Assembly: GCA_037903475.1 (NCBI GenBank)
Contig: JBAJFG010000611.1
Location: forward strand, 1,674,001-1,738,000
Reading direction: 5' to 3'
Source: Ancylostoma caninum
Taxonomy: Eukaryota > Nematoda > Chromadorea > Rhabditida > Ancylostomatidae
DNA length: 64,000 bases
The notes under the pieces are model-generated. The model did not search any database. It was not told the origin of the DNA and saw nothing but the letters and a program-made list of their open reading frames with translations. The translations under genes and the position numbers were made by a program. Positions 1 to 12,960 of this stretch are shown in pieces. Position 1 is the stretch's first letter. Every line of letters begins with the position of its first letter.

Positions 1-1994
1 AATAGGTTCGTGGAAAAAGTTGTTTGCATTTTAATGCGCCAATACATAAATTTGCGAATTAGCTAAAAAAACAGATTATATTAGATATCAATGATTCCAG
101 CAGGGTGGGGCTCTCTGACCAAGTGAAACGTGGATTTACGTCATAATTTATACACGGAAAATTTTTGTCACATAAAAATTAATTTATGCGCAACTGCTAT
201 AAATGAATGCAGGGATTTTCTTAGATTTTCTTAGACCGAAGTCTATGAAGGAAAATGGCTGAACTTTATCTCTGTTTCTTACCCTTTAACGAGATGAATT
301 TCGTTGGGTTTCACTGTGGCTCTTTAGTTGTTTCCATAATTCGTTATTTTCCACAATCCGTCATGTCACTGGGAAAATCACAATCACTCACTAATGCCTT
401 AATTCGCTGGGTTCCAACAAAACGTTCGGAAACGATAGTCTATACCAGTTTTGGAGCTTGCTGGAACGTCTGCTAATCTTCAGAAACTGCTTTTTCCATT
501 TTCTATTGCAACCAGAGTATTGAGACTCTCAGCTACTCATGCTGATAAAGGAGGGTATCGGAAGCGAACACTTGCTTTCCTTGTTGTTTTTTTTTGATTT
601 TCAGGAATCGAGCGTTTCTGAACCGTGACGGGTAACTGTGCGTGTTGAGCTTAATCCAGTCGCAGACTCAGTGTTCCCAATTTTTCAGGGGTGGCTATCC
701 AGGAAAGCATACCCAAATCCTTATTTTTGTCATGGACTCCACAGATTAATTGGATAGTGAGACAAAGACGTTATAGAGGAACATAACACTACAAAAATCC
801 GAGTATGGATCTATCCATCATCATTTTGTGGTACCCAAATTTAGATTCAGAGATTTATTATGCTGAAACACAACGCGAAAATGTGATCGCAACCTATAAC
901 CATATATCTAAATCCAAAAAAAAGTTTCGATGAGTCAGCCAAATTTAGTCAGAAAACTAGTTTGAGCTAGCCTCTGTTAGAAAAATCCCAATAGAATGAA
1001 TCCCAAAAACTAAATTTGGTTGTTTTGGACAAGCCGGGATCGAGCCTCGATATCTCTCAGAGTGGCGAGAGTTCTTGGAAAGGTTATAAACTACCCGGCT
1101 CTTCTGAAATGGGAGAGTTATCAGGGCAAAGTTTTCTATGCTGCGTTTTAGAAGTTCATCACAGTCAACTATGATATGTAGGTTATTTAAGAGAGCGAGT
1201 TACATGATGTTCTGCTCGAGAAACTCATCCAATCCGGGAGAGCTAATTGCTGAGAACCTATCCGGGAACGTTCATAAATCTCGCTACAGGTCACCCACTT
1301 CAAATTTACGTGCTGTCAAAGCGTATCGGCCAACACCCCCTTTTCTTAACACGGGTATGTATTATTTCGGCAATCTGAATTAAGGACAGCTGGAATTGGA
1401 TGAGCGACGTAACGACCGCTCCATCCACTGTGATAAATGAGATTCCCATCCGAAGACGGAATACACTGACTAATACCGTGGGGAGTACGCCATCCAACAC
1501 TCAACTACACGCGCACATGCAAATACACATGAGAAAGGTCAATCCCCTCACTCTGACAAATGGCGCTTCATTCCTCTCATAAAAACATTTCTTGCAACGA
1601 CTATCCCGAAAAGACAGCCCGCTGCCCCACTTAGGTGTTCCATAACCGCAAAAACGTCCTTTAATTTAGCGTCATCGCCGCTTCCCCGTTCGAGTGAGCA
1701 GGATTAGCGCTGCAAACCCTTTTCTGCGATGATAAGGAACAACAGTTGACCATGGTGAATCAGCCAGTTATCGCGAAGTAGTGGAGCAGATGGGTTAAGC
1801 ATCCAGTCTCCGAAGTATTCTAGTTTCACAATTGCTTCGACCTTGCGAATATGACAAGAAACAACTTCACAGAACAACGAAGAAAAACAGTGCATTGCAC
1901 ATTTAAACATCAAATGTCCACGACATATATCAAACATATGTAAGAACCAAACATAAGAAGCAAAGAATACGAGAAAATAGTAGTTGTATCTCAC
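1..1994. other. Downstream intron or intergenic sequence of adducin, no gene recognised
   Basis: I see no exon with convincing protein similarity here. The next adducin exon (end of the aldolase-like head and neck) is expected on the minus strand left of 1995 but was not recognised, so it is probably beyond the window edge behind a long intron. Open frames present are short and lack splice-bounded conservation. Confidence 0.4.
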
Positions 1995-4900
1995 CTGGTA
2001 GTCATGGTAGGCAACCGGTCCAATAACCATAGCTTCCTGACATAAAGGAAGTAGTCCACACTTCATACTCGCTACAGCCGAAACGACCGCCGTGTGCATG
2101 TGCAGGATGCATCGCACATCCGGACGAGCGGAGTGAATCGCCGAATGTAGCATGAAGCCATTCTAAGGAGAAAAAATCATGGAAAACTGATCAATTCTCA
2201 GCGTTTGAGTGCGACTCCAATGCAGCGCGCTTCAACAGAAGCGAGATAAGTAAACAAAAAGTATGATAAAGAGTAGTGACTGCGAAGAATTGCGATGAAA
2301 GACATGAAAACCAGGGAATTTCAAGAATTTTCGCAGAGTTTGTGCAATATAGATGCCAAAACGTTGAAGAAACTCCTTGGGAATTTGGGTACAAAATAAA
2401 AGGCGCGAGGCGTGAGAAACTTCAGGATTCAAGTGGTAAAAACGCTGCAACCTATTGGTTCACTGCCGAATGCCGGTTTTTTTTTTGTTATTCAAGAAAA
2501 AAAGTATGGCTAAACATGGCGTAGAAACATACAGGCTAGCATTCAAGTGGGACAGGGTTAATTTTGATCCAATTCCATGTCAACACAATTTTTTGAGGCA
2601 CAGCTATTATGGAGATCTATGGTATGAATTAGCCCTTAGAAGGTGACACATTTAATTGGCAAGGATCAATTCAAGAATTTTGACTTCATCGTACTAATAA
2701 TGAATGGATGAGCACATCCTAGCACAATCTCTCTACACGCAACCTTGATTTAAACGTGAATACTCGAAATTTCCTCCCAAGAAACCCTCCAAACAAAGTG
2801 CCCGATATACGCATACGTATCGCATGCGTAAAATTCCCTTCAAGTCCCTATCATAAATTTTGAATTGACGAACGACCCGAATGTCGTCGCTAAACTGGAA
2901 CCCCCTCTGCGTCCCTGTCCGACCCACAGTTGCGATCCGTTCCGTTCAACCAGCACTTATCGAACAAGAAGATTCTTATTACTGTTGACGTTACCACCAG
3001 ATCCCAATCCCACTACCGTATCGATGGTTGCTAACCGTAAATTTGTAAAAAGAAGTATTGCAGAAACTAGTTAGCAATCAAATCTCACCTGATTGATCCC
3101 CAACTTTGTCGATCCAGGATCGACCGTTTCACCCTGTAGATTCACCTTGACAAGGCTACTCGCAGTTACTTCATGGTACAACAGACCGAATGGATTAACG
3201 AGAATATGGTTGTCATCATGTGGGAGACGCAGCTGCAAAGGAAATTAATCTGTAAAAAGTATCTCTAAGGAGAAAAAAAAACTGAAATTTACTGTGATGT
3301 GGTTGTAAATCCCCTGCGACCATTGAAATAAATCTACTAGTCGATAGAGTGACGCGAGCTTGTTTCTCAACAGCTTCTCTTGCCTCGAGTAGTTATCGTT
3401 ACCTTTCAGATCCGCTATTGGAATAGCTGAGCCAGCTGGAATGACAGTGGATTTGCTGCGATATAGTAGTTTTGACGCAAAGAATGGTTCAATTTTGTAG
3501 CACATTGAACTTCAATACTTCTGTTGTTTGAAGTGATCGTGGTAGTTAGTAGTGATCTTGTAGTGATTTTTACTTGTGAAATCCTTGTTCGGGCCTTCTT
3601 ATGTAGATATTGTAAGCAATATCATAAGCAACTTTAGTCTGAATCCAGGAAATATACGCTTTATTCCATCATTTTAGCCCCCTGGCAGTAGGAGTTAGGC
3701 ATGCAATTGAATGAGGATACATGTTAAATTTGCAAACCTTTTTAAAAATGTTCTTATACGTTGGTGCTGTATTTAAAACAGGTTTAAAACCAAATAATTT
3801 TGTTGATTTGATCAATAACCGAATTCGGAAATTCAACTAGTCGATAAAGAAGCCCTGCAGCCCTTCCTACATACCTTTCCTTCAGAGCTTTTTCTGGTCC
3901 CAATATTTAAATTCCCGATTCATTTGGAATCGAATGCCTAACGCGTTATTCGTCACCGACTATAGTCGATATTAAATAAATTTCATAATTTGATTTAGGC
4001 ACGCAACTGCCATGCCTCCCCCATTGAAATTAAACCGCCCGAGCAGAAAGGACGATCTATTTCTGCAAGGGCAGTAATTAAGGTTTTTTTGGGGATGTAC
4101 TAGCTCTCGTTCACGTTCAAGCACCGCTAGCCAAAGCTTAATGGCCCTAAAGTGAGCGCTTTTGCTGAATTTTTCATACGATCCCATTAACTGCTTCTTT
4201 GCAACGATCCTGACATATCCTCATCTCTGAGGCTCCCTTCTAAGAAGCAGCGAATCATCGCTGACGAGCACTGGTGTTCACGCTCAAATCACATAATTGC
4301 TGCAAGTCCTCATACAAAGCAGGGAGCTGGAAGGAGCCGGCCGAAAGGGCTTTTGGGTCTTATCGACCAATCTGTCGCGCTCTAATGCAACGACATTTTC
4401 AGCTTAATAATTTACATGACGCATGAGTGCAAGCATCCTCGAGAGATTGCCACGGCTCCGACTGCCCGACAGCAGTTGAAGGATGTGGCCCTGCCTAAGT
4501 AGTTCGGAGGTGCACCGGCTCCCCCTGCGTCAGCGAGCGAGGCAAAAAGTGAAAGTAAAGAGAAGCGAAAATAGCATTCATGGAATCGATGGACGTCACT
4601 TCTGTTCGCAACCATTTTACTGTTTACATATTAAACAGTCGCAGTATATGAGATGTGACAGACGACACATCAGTGGCAGCTGGCTGCCGAACACCGGATT
4701 CAGAGGTCCTGACCGCGTGATGACACAAAATATATGCATCGGATCAGCGCCTAATTGGCATCGTTACTCACCAACAGAGTGCAAATTAGCGAACGTCATG
4801 GCTCCGTTGGGAAGTGTTAGCTCGGATAGCCGTTGGATGGTCTTCAAGTGCTCCGGATCGCTACGGCAGCTATCGGACTCTTGCCGAATTACCTTGATGA

Positions 4901-5472
4901 ATTCGGTTAATTACACTCAGCTCGGAGAGGAACTTGGACAAGCCAAACAAGTACCTCCTCTAGTTCCCTACAGAAGCTCTTGGACTCAAGTAGCTGCTGC
5001 ACTCGTTTCCTTCGCTCCATCTCCGTGAGATCTTCCTGGAATATCTTCACTCGACTTTCGAGAAAAAAAGCTGAGCCAATAAAAATATCCATAAAGTCAT
5101 CATCGACCCTTCGGACAATTGAAATGGATTCCCATGCCGAATAATCAATGAGCAGAAAGTACGTGCTCGTAAAAACAAATAATACGATTACGGATAGTTG
5201 GAAGCCGGACGAAATCCATAAAAGCACAGCAAAATTAGAAAGGAAAAAGCGAAAGAATTAAAAAGTGTTTATGGATTCTGTCGCACGACAAGAAATAAAT
5301 TGTAAAGCATCCAATCGTGCAAAAAAATCACAGGAAAGTAATTTAATTAAAAGGAGCACACACCTTAATGACAGCCGGCCGCTGCAAATCCTTAATATAT
5401 TCGGGATCATCTGGATCGAACCGAAATGGCCTGTCCCTCTCCCCGTTCAGAGTGACACTCTTTGCTGTCATC
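1995..5472 (-). CDS. Adducin (N-terminal part, six exons, truncated by the window edge)
   Basis: Adducin caps and bundles actin filaments and links them to spectrin at the membrane cortex. Exons read in order on the minus strand: 5472-5364 (starts [13 protein letters not shown], then [14 protein letters not shown]), 5035-4955 ([14 protein letters not shown]), 4892-4772 ([11 protein letters not shown]), 3435-3293 ([27 protein letters not shown]), 3232-3089 ([30 protein letters not shown]) and 2162-1995 ([33 protein letters not shown]). Splice phases agree at every junction, with GT donors and AG acceptors. These segments match the class II aldolase-like head of animal adducins, including the HMHT metal-site motif, although the family is not known to act as an aldolase. 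About 255 residues are visible; neck and C-terminal tail are missing. The first ATG sits directly after an AG acceptor, so an upstream exon or SL trans-splicing is possible. The family call is secure; the exact start is less so. Confidence 0.9.
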
Positions 5473-5490
5473 CTGTGCAAAGATAATATG
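5473..5490 (-). promoter_or_regulatory. Splice acceptor immediately 5' of the adducin ATG (cis or SL trans-splice)
   Basis: On the minus strand the sequence reads tatctttgcacag then G-ATG. The pyrimidine-rich AG acceptor lies one base before the start codon. In nematodes this layout fits trans-splicing of a spliced leader onto the mRNA, but a conventional upstream exon would look the same. Confidence 0.45.
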
Positions 5491-8400
5491 TGTCGAAACA
5501 AGTGCAATTAATGAATCATGATTAAACTAATCGAGGCGTGAACGATGAAACAAAACAATAACAAAAAACATGAACACAGCGCTGACGAAAATGTTGTGTT
5601 AAACAAATAGTTAACCGAAAAATCAATACGGAAGGTGTGATTATTGAATTAAGACCACCTGCATGGATAAATTTAGGAAGCTATTTAAAGAAGTAGAAGT
5701 GAGTATAGGCGGTGGGAAATAAAAGATCCGTAGTGGGAAGTTCCAGTGTGAATGTTTCTTGATTTACAACAACTCAGAATGGGAGTAGATCGAATTACAA
5801 CGGCGACGTGTTCAGACGTAGATCACAGAGGTAGTCACGTTGTGGGTGGTCTCCTTTGACGAATGGTTTCCAGCAATTGCCATTTTCCTGAATGTATGTG
5901 AGAGAGAAATTCGCAGGTGCATATTGTGCCCCTGTGAAAGGAATATTCAGTCCAGACTGAGGCACAGGAACTGTCCGCGCGATAGGAAAACGTCTTAGAA
6001 GAGGAGACAGGAGCAGCTCAACAATCAGCTGTTGCACAAGCACAAAACTCTGGGAGTTGCGCGAGTCGGCGCTCACCAGACTCACCAACACATTGGCCTA
6101 ACATAACAGCGTTTGCGGAAACTGCACCGAAAAAGAAGTAATCGATCCAGGGGTACAAACAAACGCGAAAATCAGCAGCGACACAAGAAGAGTTCGAGCG
6201 CGGCGTCGGCATGCCAAACTCGCGATTCGGTGGGGTACGGAGTTGATGTGGGACGTCGCAAACGGCAATCGTACACAACGAGAGCGAATGACGAATTCGA
6301 CAAAACGACGGTGAGAAATCCGTTTTGATGAAAGAGCCGGCCACGAGCGTGTGCTGGACGGCCGGGCTGCGGTGGGCCGGCGACTGGCCGCGGTTTTCAC
6401 TAATGCGAAACTGAAGGGCGAGGTCGCCAACACATCATGACTGACCTCTTCGCTATTTCCTGAAGATCGCCATCCGCTTGTACACGATTCGCTTAATCTC
6501 GGCATGCCATTCAGGAGGTGATTAGCTGATGCGGACAGCGATGGCGTGCATGTGTGTGGTGATAAGTGGAACGCCACGCTTCGGCGAACACTCCGGGGAA
6601 GGAATGCGCTGAGTTACTACGTGAGAGTATCAAAAGTGTCGCTGAGAGCGCAAAAAACTAGCCCAATGGAGGAGTTGTCTTATCTGGATAGCGATGCAGC
6701 AGGGCAGCGTACGGAATTGGGAATTGATAATAAAAGGGACAGCTGTAAGAAACAGCCTCCGAAAATTTGCAATGGAAATGAGAATGGACTGCAAACGCGC
6801 GAAAGGACACCGCCGAGTCGGTGAAAAATAATCTGAATGAGGCGAAGAATAGAGACATAAATGAATTTCGACTTTAAGAAGTCAACACTGTGCGATGTCG
6901 TAGCTTCTAGCTTCTGGAGCATGCACTGCATGTTTCGAAATCACATTCGTATCAGATACTTTTTCCTATGCAAACAACACGTCACACAAAAGCGAAACTC
7001 TTATCATTAAATCTGTGTGTTCACGATAAATGTTACTGGTAATGTATCAAGAAAAAACAACAGCAACTTTGGAGGCGGTATGAGGTAAAGAGGTAAAGAA
7101 TGTTTCTGGCTAGGCGCCTTGTCGTTGACCTCAACCCCTATATTTGTGTAGTGGGAGAAGCCGGCTAAATAACACGTAAGGAGCGCATCGCGAGGGGAGA
7201 CCAGTGACAACGACAATCGCTTGAAAAAAAGCTGTTGCGTAGGTCGATCGATAGCCATGTGAACCATTAAATTACGTAGTAACTGTACGGGATAGTGGTG
7301 CTGGATTCTTTTAAAATAATTTGGTGCGAGTGATCTTGATGTGCGTATGCTTGCGTACCGCTGAAGGTTACGCGAGTGCTTGGGAGAGAAAGAGACGATT
7401 GAGGAACGTATTCGCTTCAATGCTTCACTGCCACTCGAGCTACTGCCTGGCCTCGTCGCTACTGCCCAAATGCACCACCTGCACCACACTCATCAATTCA
7501 TCCACGCCCGTCACGTCCCTGTTATGGAAATGCCTTTAATAGTAATGTTCATGCGATTTTTTTTTCGAACCAGTAGTGGGAGATGACCCATCGGCAGAGG
7601 ATTACAGAGGACTAGCGCAGCGGATGGACATGCGGAGTGTACTCAGGGGGTGGTCATTGATCCGAGCTAAGTATTCTGATAGTTAAGACGGAATGAATCT
7701 CGCCTCGAGGGCAGAAGATGCTGAGAGGAGGGGACAAATCAATCGGCAGGCAATTCGAGGTTGTTTTTCGGGACAAGGGTTTGGAGTGTCCCGACGACGC
7801 ACAGGCAGACGGCTCGTTTTGGCCTCAATGTGGAGGGCGACGAAAAGGATAACGTCTGAGGACGACATCTGACGAGCCGACGACGATGTTGTAGAGCGTA
7901 ATATGCAAATAGCCGAAGACGGCTACAGTGAATCGATGCAGAAGAGCGTTTTGTTCGTTCAATATAAACTGCGATTGTGAGTCGGTTTGTTCAAAGAGCC
8001 CGTCCGTCGTTTTAGGTTTACGCTGGTGACACTGGTGATTAATTAGGGTAACTAGCATGAAACTGCTCGTGGAACGTTACGCTCACTGAATCAAGCGCTA
8101 CGTCGATGCACTTTCCACATTGCAACAGGCCAGCAACAAAAGTTTCACTAATTTTTGAAATTTTCGAGACGAGACAGCATAGATTTCCTTGCCCAAAACA
8201 TTAAAGTCAAACTCAGCACAGACGCACATGCCGCAAAATCTTTGAGGAAAGCAACAGAGCCCAGTTTGCACTGTTAAGCCTAAATTTATGAGTTTTAGGA
8301 CAATGATGGATGCGCCCGGGTTCTAAAATGAGGAATATGCCTTTTTCGGCATTGATTAGTAGGGGAAAATAGGCATCGGACTGAATATCGCGCATTTTTA

Positions 8401-11400
8401 CTTTCTTTGTGGTTATTTATATAATTGTTTAGTATCATACTGAATTGCCATGGGTAAACTGTGAGTAAAAGGCAATTGTTACGGGCAGCGTGCTTGAAGA
8501 GCAGAGCTAATTGTGTGCAAAGAATTTTTTCTTAGCTATAGGCTTCGATTTGCACATTCAGCGCAGAAAGATGAAAAGAATCAGCTATATCCAGAAGGTG
8601 TAGCATTACCCCACAAAGAGAAAAAAACGGATATGAAGTGAATAATTCAAATGCACACACGACTCAGCTCCATACCAAATATGCTTGAATTGGACAAAGA
8701 GAGGGCGAAAATCGACGAGTGGCCGGAAAAAAAAAAACGCGAGTAAATCTTCAGATCCAGGCTACGCGCCTATATTGGAGGGTGTACTTTTGCAACGGGG
8801 CGGGAGGTGGGCAGAATAGTTGCGGCGATGGAATACGAGTTCGAGCGGGCGCCAGTTGAGGGAACAACCTGTTGAGCACGGAGCGGCTTTGCATCGGGAT
8901 CACAATAGATTTTCGATCACAATGATTGACGTCGAATGCCATCGAATCCCCTCGATAGCTGTCACTGTACATCTCCTCAGCCTACAGTTTTCCCACGTTC
9001 ATACGTGTTATGCGGGCCGCGGTTTAGTGCGTGGGTATTGATGGACGAAGCGGCAGGAAAAAATCGCCTCGTGGAGAAATGAAGACACTGAACGACGGGT
9101 GCATTCAATTTTCTTGCGCCAACGAAAGGATTGGGCGACGAGGTGTGTCGAGGTTCTCGGGAACAACGAACACTTGATGGACATTATGCTCGACTATAAA
9201 TCAAGCGTAGCGCGAAGCATCGTCGTATAATGAATGCGAAAGTTTTTGTCGCTCAACCATCTCACAGAGGAAACAGCTTTGTTTTTAGGATGGAACTCGC
9301 CGCAGGGAAGGACACACTCACGAGCCGTCGTCGGTTAGGGCGATGATATTAATTAATAGAGCAGCCGGGGAGTGCAGCCAGCAGTAGGGTGGATGCATTT
9401 GGGATGCTCGAGATGTTCCTTTTTTGGAAGTGCAAGAAAACACGCCGCCAATTCCCATATGATCAGCAGCAAAGGACTTTCCCCTCTTTCGAGACGAGTG
9501 TCCTTGAATCGAGAGTTTGCCAAGGGGTCGGGAAGTATTCGATGAAGAATTTGGATAATTCAGAACTGCCACTCAAGGTTCTACGCCGAACAACACGCGT
9601 GAATCAGTAGTGGGTGAAAAAAAGACAAGATCGCAGCAAAAAATCGTGCGTACCATGCATCGAAAACATAGCAACAAAGCTTCCGAAAACAAATATGCTG
9701 ACCTTCACAGAGCCCCTGCTAGAGAAATGTTGTTTACCACGACAGCGCATTCATATTTCATAGCTTCAGTTAAATGATAAATGACGAGTTTCGGAGACAC
9801 TTTTTGGAGAGTTTCAGAAAAGGAAGAGCATGGAATTCCCGTTTTGGAAGAGTTCCGTTGCCGAGTGATGATAAGCAAACAAGATCGACTGTTTGACGGC
9901 TATCTATTGACATTGGCGAACAAGCGTTGCAATGGAGAGGCTGTTCCATAAAAGAAAGGCAATCGGAACCTTTCGAAGCGAATGCAGTTTGTGTCTTCGA
10001 TGGCCTTCCATTTTTCCTTAAAATATCAACGAAGAACAAAAACCGGTTTATTGCAACTACCGATACAGTGAACAAGATGAAACTGTACCAAATATGGAAA
10101 AGTTGAAAAAATTCCACGAAAAACTCCCATTCATGTTATTCTGTCCATTTCAACGGGGAAGGGGAGAGAAAATTACACTGAGCTGCGACTGCTAAGAACT
10201 TGAAGGAAGAGGAAGTAAGGGGCTGTAAATGTAGTGCAGTAATATAGGTACCACACTATGGGGGTTCATCTGAATTATTTCTCAATCTTAGGTAAAAAAA
10301 ATCATTGCTCATATCACGTGAAACTGGAATCATTGCTCATATCATGCGAAATTATACCCTTGTTTACCTGTGCAAAGGGCTGAAAACTTGCCAAAATAAG
10401 ACTTCGGCTACGGCGAAACAGTGTCAGGAAGCGAGATGGCAACTGCAAAAACTCTTTAAGATTAGTTCCGTAACCATAGGAAGGATAATATTTACCAAAA
10501 CACTTCCAAAAGTGGAATCCTGTTTAATTCACGGGAGTTTTTTGTTAAATGGAAGAAATTAAATCCCTGACTGCAGCGATTTTTGATCGTAGCGCGGCCG
10601 AACGACGGTTCCCCATTTCCAATTATTGCATTCCGGAAGGGCGCTAACAGCGAATCCAGGGACAGCTTATTGGTCATGAGAGTATAGCCGAGGAATGTGT
10701 CTGCAGAAGCCACACAACTAGTATGGAGCTCGTCAGGATGTAATTCTTCTAGTTGAATGTTTCGAAAAATACAAAGACATACTCCAAACCCATGCAAACA
10801 GAAAATCCGCAGAGTAATCTGATAGGAAGAGAATTAGGCGCAGGCGTGTCGCTCGGGAAATGGAGGGCGATCGGCGCGATGCGACCAGCACAAGCCTCAT
10901 TTGATACGGAACTCATCTGAGCCCCGCGACCACCCACTGCCCTCGTTGGAGTGTGTGTATGTATGCGTTTGTGTGCAAATTGACGTAAAACATAAAGCTG
11001 GTCGTCACCACAAAGTATTCGAGGCGGGCACTCTGCCCTCCGTCGGCCTCGCTCCTTCGGTCTAACGCATCGATTTGTTGCCCTGATGAGAGGCTTTGCG
11101 ACAGCTAACTTCATCGTGTTCTGCCCCCACATAATTGTGACTGCACTCTCTCGACAGCCAGTCGTTCGGCGACGCTGTCTCCTGAGTTTTTTTTTCGCGC
11201 CAAAGTGAAAGCATTACTGGAGAAGTTCTCCTGGAAGAGTCCTTGAAGAGCGCCTCGAGAACACCTGCTCGAGCGCGGAGCCCTCGCAAATCCGACAAAT
11301 TGGTAATTCTGCGCTGACGACATCGACCAGTGTTTGTTGTGGTAATGACGAAGAGGACCGCATGCAAACATTGACAAGTATATGAAAACAACCGCCCCAC

Positions 11401-12960
11401 AAGTACGAAAAGGTTGCATTTTGAAGGTAGAAGAGCAGCAGTGGGCTTTTGACTATGCAGTGCTTTGTCCTCAATACGCTGGTGAAAGTTCCATGAGAGA
11501 AGCCAGCAAAAACCATACCAGCTTCCCATTCACGAGGTTCAGTGAGAATGTGAAGAATCGGGAGTGAAGAAGAAGGCTAGGAAGATGTATAGGAAACACT
11601 ATGATGAGAGCGGAACCGGTAAAGCGGAACTGCATTGAGTCGCAGTGTTTCGAAAGGGAATTCGTGAGAGGAGAGACGTTGTTTGCTTCTGTGGGTCTAC
11701 ATTTACCTAAGAAATGTTGTTTGATGTAGGGTAAAATGGTTAGTGTCCTGGGACCGTATGCATCACTCAGACTAACCAAGGTAAACGTGGTAACACCACA
11801 AAATTTACCCATCTTTAACACCGGCGTCAACACTTAATAACACTTAATAACCTCAGTGATGCATCAAGACCCTGAAAACACGAGCTTCCGAGAAAGAAAC
11901 AATTAATATCCTGGAGGTAGGGTGCACAGTGTGTGACGCACTAACTCTTTTCCTGTACAAATATGCATAGTAATTTCACACGATTACTTTTCTTACTCAT
12001 TTGAAAAAAAATGAAGAAGTGGATTCCTCACGTACAATGTAGGATTCTCAAGGTGTGTGCGCATGTGACAAGTATGTTTGAATAGTACTAGAATATTTCG
12101 TCAATTTCAATGAATTGTACTTACGTCAGGATGAGGTGATGGAAAGAAATCACTGCAAGAAAAATTAGCGAACAGAAAAAAATAATCTCAATTTTCGTCA
12201 GGATTCGGTGGTGTGTTTATTTTGGGATTTTCTGAAGATTTTCTGATGACTAAAAAGGTAACAACTTTTGAGTTTGAGTTAACAAAAAGCGTGAGTAATA
12301 CGAGATCAGTTGTGTTTTGCTGCTATTATAAACAATAATCGGAATGTGCAGCGCTGCGGAGCGGGTTATGATAGAGGGGATGGAACGGATTGACGAATGA
12401 TCGTCGCCTTCCGTCGTCTGCTGCCTAGGATTGCAAACCCTCGGGGATCACTTACATAATCCCGTGTTGCACTGCTGGGCATCGTCGCCGGGGCGCACAA
12501 CTATAGCGCGAATCCCATAAATGCCGGCACTGTGCACCACTGGCGGCAATCGCATCCCATCCCATCCGGATGCTGCACTGCTGTGCAATTCCAGGATTTT
12601 ATTAACAGCCCGAATCGGACAGATCTTTTCAGCACGCGCGAGTAATGTGATTAGCGAACGCGAGTAATACCACTGAATTACGAGCCGATGTGGTTTCGCC
12701 GCTCTGCTCCGCTCGTGCATTTCACCATAAGTAACGCGCTTGTTTCTGGAATGCTGCTCTCCTTAGGAAGTGCGAGGAAGCCCCGGAAGCCGGCGTTAAA
12801 TCGACCAATCCTGTTTTGGCAGCTAATCAGGAAGAAGGCAAGCAAAAAAGGCGCAATAAAAAGCATCCGGACTCCATTTGCTCCAGAAATTCCTCTAAAA
12901 ATGACGTATTGAAAAGCACGGTAGCATTTAGGGACCATATTTAATGCTTCAAGCTAGTAA
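5491..12960. other. Region upstream of adducin without a recognisable gene
   Basis: About 7.5 kb of relatively GC-rich sequence, CpG-containing in 6.1-6.5, 7.3-7.5, 8.75-9.2, 10.8-11.3 and 12.3-12.8 kb. Long open frames occur on both strands (for example 160 codons on the minus strand near 6.1-6.6 and 7.0-7.5 kb), but they have no recognisable domain, overlap frames open on the other strand, and are expected in GC-rich DNA. It may hold the adducin promoter or 5' non-coding exons, or a rapidly evolving gene; nothing in the sequence decides this. Confidence 0.3.

Noticed and set aside
1020..1130. tRNA-like sequence (GGGATCGAGCC on the plus strand)
   Set aside because: A B-box-like word is present but no A box or cloverleaf could be drawn.
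6098..6577. A 159-codon open frame on the minus strand upstream of adducin
   Set aside because: Ser/Arg/Pro-rich with no domain, overlapped by open frames on the other strand in GC-rich DNA; expected by chance.
7007..7489. A 160-codon minus-strand open frame
   Set aside because: Low-complexity composition, no motif, no plausible splice context; not counted as a gene.
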